Source: DAISJD01 sp036821645 (GTDB lineage Bacteria; Pseudomonadota; Alphaproteobacteria; ATCC43930; CGMCC-115725). Taken from it: a DNA stretch of 64,000 nucleotides. Below are positions 61,346-64,000 of this stretch, piece after piece; position 1 is the first letter of the stretch, and each line of letters begins with the position of its first letter. Under the pieces are notes generated by a model that had not been told where the DNA came from, searched no databases, and saw nothing but the letters and a program-made list of their open reading frames with translations. The translations under genes were made by a program, and so were the position numbers. The stretch is from contig DAISJD010000002.1 of the NCBI GenBank assembly GCA_036821645.1, positions 1 to 64,000 of the forward strand, read 5' to 3'.

Positions 61346-63715
61346 ATGAGCGCCGCCAATACCTTCAAGATCCGCATTGCAGCGGTCGATGGTGTGACGG
61401 CGACCATGAAGGCGATCAACGGTCAGATCCGGGCCATCACGGCCCCGGTTCGGGCCTTGCAAAAATCATTCGGCGATCTCGCCCGCGAAACCGGACTCAC
61501 GTCTCTGACCAAGCGGTTCGAGGATCTGGCGAAGGCGGCGGGCGAGACCGGCAACCGGGTTGCGCGTTTCGTCGAGCCTCTGGCGGCGATTGCCGGGATT
61601 GTGAGTGTCGCCGGGCTCGCCAAACTGACCAATGATTGGGCCAATTTTGGCACGGAGATCGGGCGCACATCATCTCTGATCGGCGTCTCGGCGGCGGATC
61701 TGCAAAAACTGCGCGGTGCCGCCTCCCTCGCCGGGATCTCGTCGGAAGATCTGACGGGGGCCGTTCAGGGCCTGTCACAGGCGATGGAGGATGCGCGTTT
61801 CGGACGGAACGACGTGCTGGCAGCGAAGTTTGCGGGTCTTGGCATCTCGCTCGTCGATGCCAAGACCAAGACGCTCAATGTCGAAGGGGCCTTTATGGCC
61901 CTGGCCGACCGGATCAGCCGGTTGAAAGGCCCGGAACAACAGGCGGCGGCGAGTTTCTTCGGGATCGCCTCGGCCTTGCCGCTTTTGAAAAAGGGTTCGG
62001 CGGGGATTGCCGGTTTTGCCGGGGAGGCGATGCGCCTCAAAGGGATTTTATCGGGCGGTGAGATCGGGGCGGCGGATCAGTTGCGCCAAACCATCGCGGG
62101 CTTGCGCCTTTCGGCGGAAGGTCTCTGGCAATCGATCGGCGGTGCGGTGGCTCCCGTCCTGATGCCGCTCATCGCCCATTTACGCGACTGGCTCGCGGCC
62201 AACCGCGATCTGATCACGGCGGATCTGACGGCGATGGTGCGGGATCTGGCGCAAACTATCGAACAAATCTCGTGGTCCGACGTGATCGCGGGTGTGCGGG
62301 ATTTTGGCACCGGGATCAGGGATACGGTTGGTTTCCTCGGCGGTTGGCGCAATGCGGCGATCCTGGTGATTGCGCTTGCCAATCTGCCGCTGATTGCGTC
62401 CTTTGCGCGGCTCACCTGGGTTGCCATCGCATTTGGCGGGGCGGCTGCCGGGATGGCGTTGCGCGGCGTCTTGCTGCTGGGTGCCGGGATGGTGCAATCG
62501 CTCGGCGGTGGGTTCGGCTGGATGCTGCGCATGGCCGCCTTCATTCCGGGGGTCGGGCCGCTGCTCGCCACCCTGACCAGTTGCTTCGGGCTCTTTGGAT
62601 CGTTCGTCGGGGTGATTATCGGCGGGATCGGCACCGCCTTTACGTGGCTCGGCGGTGCCTTGCTCGCGTGCCTGCCGGTCGCGGCGTTCATTGGCAGCGT
62701 GCTCGCGATTGCGGGTGCCGTCTATATGATCATCGAATATTGGACCCCGATCACCCAGTTCTTCTGGAAGATTGGGGCCGATATCGGCCAGATCTTCGGC
62801 GGGCTCTGGGATATAATCGTTGGAATCTTCACCGGCAATTTTGATCAGATCTTGGACGGTGCCAAGTCCATGGTTGTCGGCCTCGCCAAGTTGGTGAGCG
62901 ATGGGGCGTCCGGGATCGTCAATAGCGTCAAGGCGATCTTTCACGAGATGCGCGCGTGGCTGCCGACATGGCTCGGTGGTGACGGCGGCAAGGGCAAGGC
63001 GGAATTCAAAGCGTCCTTAAGCCAGACGATGACGACAATCGCCAAAAAAGAAGAGGCGAAGGGCGATCCCTCGGCACCGCCAGTGCAGCCACCCGATACA
63101 AAAGGCGGACTTCGATCCTTGGGGCGTCCGACGGATCTGGTGCCCGAGGTGCCGAAACCGGCTGAATCGGTGGCGCTTCCACCGGCGGTGACTGTCCTTT
63201 CTGATCAGAGCCGACCCGCCGCCATTGATCAGGGCGACCAAAAGAAAAGCGCCACCCCGCCCCTCAATCTGGTGCCGACGATCCCGAGCAATCCGGTGAA
63301 GCCGATTGCGATGCCGCAGAATGTGACCGAGTTTGCCACCCGGTCGGTGCCAAACATGGGCCTGATGGGTGAAAAAGCCTCGGAAATCAGGGTGCCGGAT
63401 CTCAAACTCATGGCCCCGAAAATCGAGGCCCCGACCGTCGAGATCAAAAGCCCGTCGGCCATGGGGGCACCGCTCGGGCGCGGCTTCAATGCCCGTGGTG
63501 ACGCCCTGTCGATTTTCGGCGCGTCGACCTCGCGGGTTGAGGGATCTGATAGGACTGCCGAGCAACGCAGCAAGGCTGAGGCCCCTTCGATGATCCAGAT
63601 TGAATTAACGGTCAATCAGCGCGGCGATCTTTTGGAGCCTCCGCGCATCACCTCGACCGGCAATATCCTGCCGTCGCTTAAAATCGGTCAGGCAATGTCT
63701 TTGTTTGGCCCCTAA
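61346..63715 (+). CDS. Tail tape measure protein
   Basis: A 789-residue protein that sets tail length. It begins with helical repeats (MKAINGQIRAITAPVRALQK) and a phage-tail region (LIGVSAADLQKLRGAASLAGISSEDL). A hydrophobic block at about residues 330-470 may insert in the host membrane at DNA entry. The C-terminal 250 residues are Pro-rich and disordered. It follows the chaperone genes as expected. At roughly 1.5 angstrom per residue the tail would be a little over 100 nm, which is a rule-of-thumb estimate. Confidence 0.9.
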   Translation: MSAANTFKIRIAAVDGVTATMKAINGQIRAITAPVRALQKSFGDLARETGLTSLTKRFEDLAKAAGETGNRVARFVEPLAAIAGIVSVAGLAKLTNDWANFGTEIGRTSSLIGVSAADLQKLRGAASLAGISSEDLTGAVQGLSQAMEDARFGRNDVLAAKFAGLGISLVDAKTKTLNVEGAFMALADRISRLKGPEQQAAASFFGIASALPLLKKGSAGIAGFAGEAMRLKGILSGGEIGAADQLRQTIAGLRLSAEGLWQSIGGAVAPVLMPLIAHLRDWLAANRDLITADLTAMVRDLAQTIEQISWSDVIAGVRDFGTGIRDTVGFLGGWRNAAILVIALANLPLIASFARLTWVAIAFGGAAAGMALRGVLLLGAGMVQSLGGGFGWMLRMAAFIPGVGPLLATLTSCFGLFGSFVGVIIGGIGTAFTWLGGALLACLPVAAFIGSVLAIAGAVYMIIEYWTPITQFFWKIGADIGQIFGGLWDIIVGIFTGNFDQILDGAKSMVVGLAKLVSDGASGIVNSVKAIFHEMRAWLPTWLGGDGGKGKAEFKASLSQTMTTIAKKEEAKGDPSAPPVQPPDTKGGLRSLGRPTDLVPEVPKPAESVALPPAVTVLSDQSRPAAIDQGDQKKSATPPLNLVPTIPSNPVKPIAMPQNVTEFATRSVPNMGLMGEKASEIRVPDLKLMAPKIEAPTVEIKSPSAMGAPLGRGFNARGDALSIFGASTSRVEGSDRTAEQRSKAEAPSMIQIELTVNQRGDLLEPPRITSTGNILPSLKIGQAMSLFGP

Positions 63716-63737
63716 TGCTTATTGATTGGATGCGACC

Positions 63738-64000
63738 ATGAGTCTCTTAGGCCCTCTGCCGACGATCGGTCGCCATCTGGGCCTCACCACACCCAAAGAC
63801 CCGGCACCCTCGTATCGCGATCAATACCGCCCGGCGTCCTGGCGCGGCGTGCCGTTCGTGGTGCTCTCAGTCGAGGATAAGTTCGGGCGGGAAGTCGCAG
63901 TCCATAAATACCCGTTCAGGAACGGTGCATTTGCCGAGGATATCGGTCGTTCCGCCCCGGAATTTACGCTCACCGGCTATCTCATCGGCGATGACGTGAT
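63738..64000 (+). CDS. DNA circularization protein N-terminus (Mu gpN-like), cut by window end
   Basis: The first 87 residues of a Mu gpN-type tail hub protein: WRGVPFVVLSVEDKFGREVAVHKYPFRNG, then AEDIGRSAPEFTLTGYLIGDD, which match the DNA circularisation N-terminal family. ATG 63738 lies 22 bases after the tape measure stop. The rest is beyond the window. Confidence 0.85.
   Translation, partial: MSLLGPLPTIGRHLGLTTPKDPAPSYRDQYRPASWRGVPFVVLSVEDKFGREVAVHKYPFRNGAFAEDIGRSAPEFTLTGYLIGDDV

Noticed and set aside
23080..64000. Transposable Mu-like prophage
   Set aside because: Although the tail is Mu-like, there is a tRNA-linked tyrosine integrase and no Mu A/B transposase in the window.

Overview
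The window is about one third chromosomal backbone (1-21,620) and two thirds prophage (from about 21,711 to beyond 64,000). The backbone looks alphaproteobacterial, probably Rhodospirillales-like. It is GC-rich and carries a coaBC-dut-moeB order familiar from that class, an ECF sigma factor with a ChrR-type cupin anti-sigma, an OpgC-type membrane protein and a coclaurine-methyltransferase-like CFA enzyme beside a DUF1295 protein. The species cannot be named from the sequence.

Backbone, left to right: a glycosyltransferase; a globin-coupled GGDEF diguanylate cyclase; an ECF sigma/anti-sigma pair followed by a secreted truncated haemoglobin and a cupredoxin; DUF1295, CFA-type methyltransferase and OpgC envelope genes running into coaBC and dut with ATGA overlaps; cysK and moeB; a Tat-exported PhnD-like binding protein coupled to a large hybrid histidine kinase whose C-terminal Hpt-like domain lacks its histidine; DoxX; a lysine/threonine/aspartate-repeat secreted protein; the fluoride exporter CrcB behind a hairpin terminator; an AT-rich island (17.85-19.14 kb) with a DUF7660-like gene and an orphan gene; modBC; a small membrane protein; and tRNA-Ser(GGA).

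The prophage starts at the 3' end of tRNA-Ser with a P4-type tyrosine integrase and an AlpA/Xis-like protein. From 33.26 down to 23.6 kb a leftward early operon of about 17 genes is stitched together mostly by 4-bp ATGA overlaps. It encodes a cytosine-C5 methyltransferase, a PP-loop (PAPS-reductase-like) protein, DUF5131, DUF1643, DUF488, a PD-(D/E)XK-like protein, a pentapeptide protein and many unknowns. A divergent XRE repressor (33.34 kb) faces it across a palindromic operator. Rightward genes (35.86-43.8 kb) form the replication module: a GapR-like protein with an RMF/CrpP-like tail, an AAA ATPase, a VRR-NUC nuclease, a DNA adenine methylase, an antirepressor and an O-like replication protein. 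The O-like gene contains 22-bp-periodic iterons next to AT-rich DNA, a candidate phage origin. A moron-like interval (44.4-47.5 kb) carries its own operator-promoter.

Late genes begin with a strong sigma-70 promoter (48.27 kb) followed almost at once by a terminator, a layout that calls for antitermination. Then come a virion-type protein, a SemiSWEET sugar transporter, a small terminase with a cluster of 9-bp iterons (candidate cos/pac) and the large terminase. The head genes are lambda-like (gpW, portal, S49 protease, scaffold, decoration, major capsid). The tail is contractile and Mu-like (DUF2635, sheath, tube, a tail chaperone with a G_GGT_TTT frameshift, tape measure, and the circularization protein cut by the window end). 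No lysis genes, baseplate genes or attR lie in the window.
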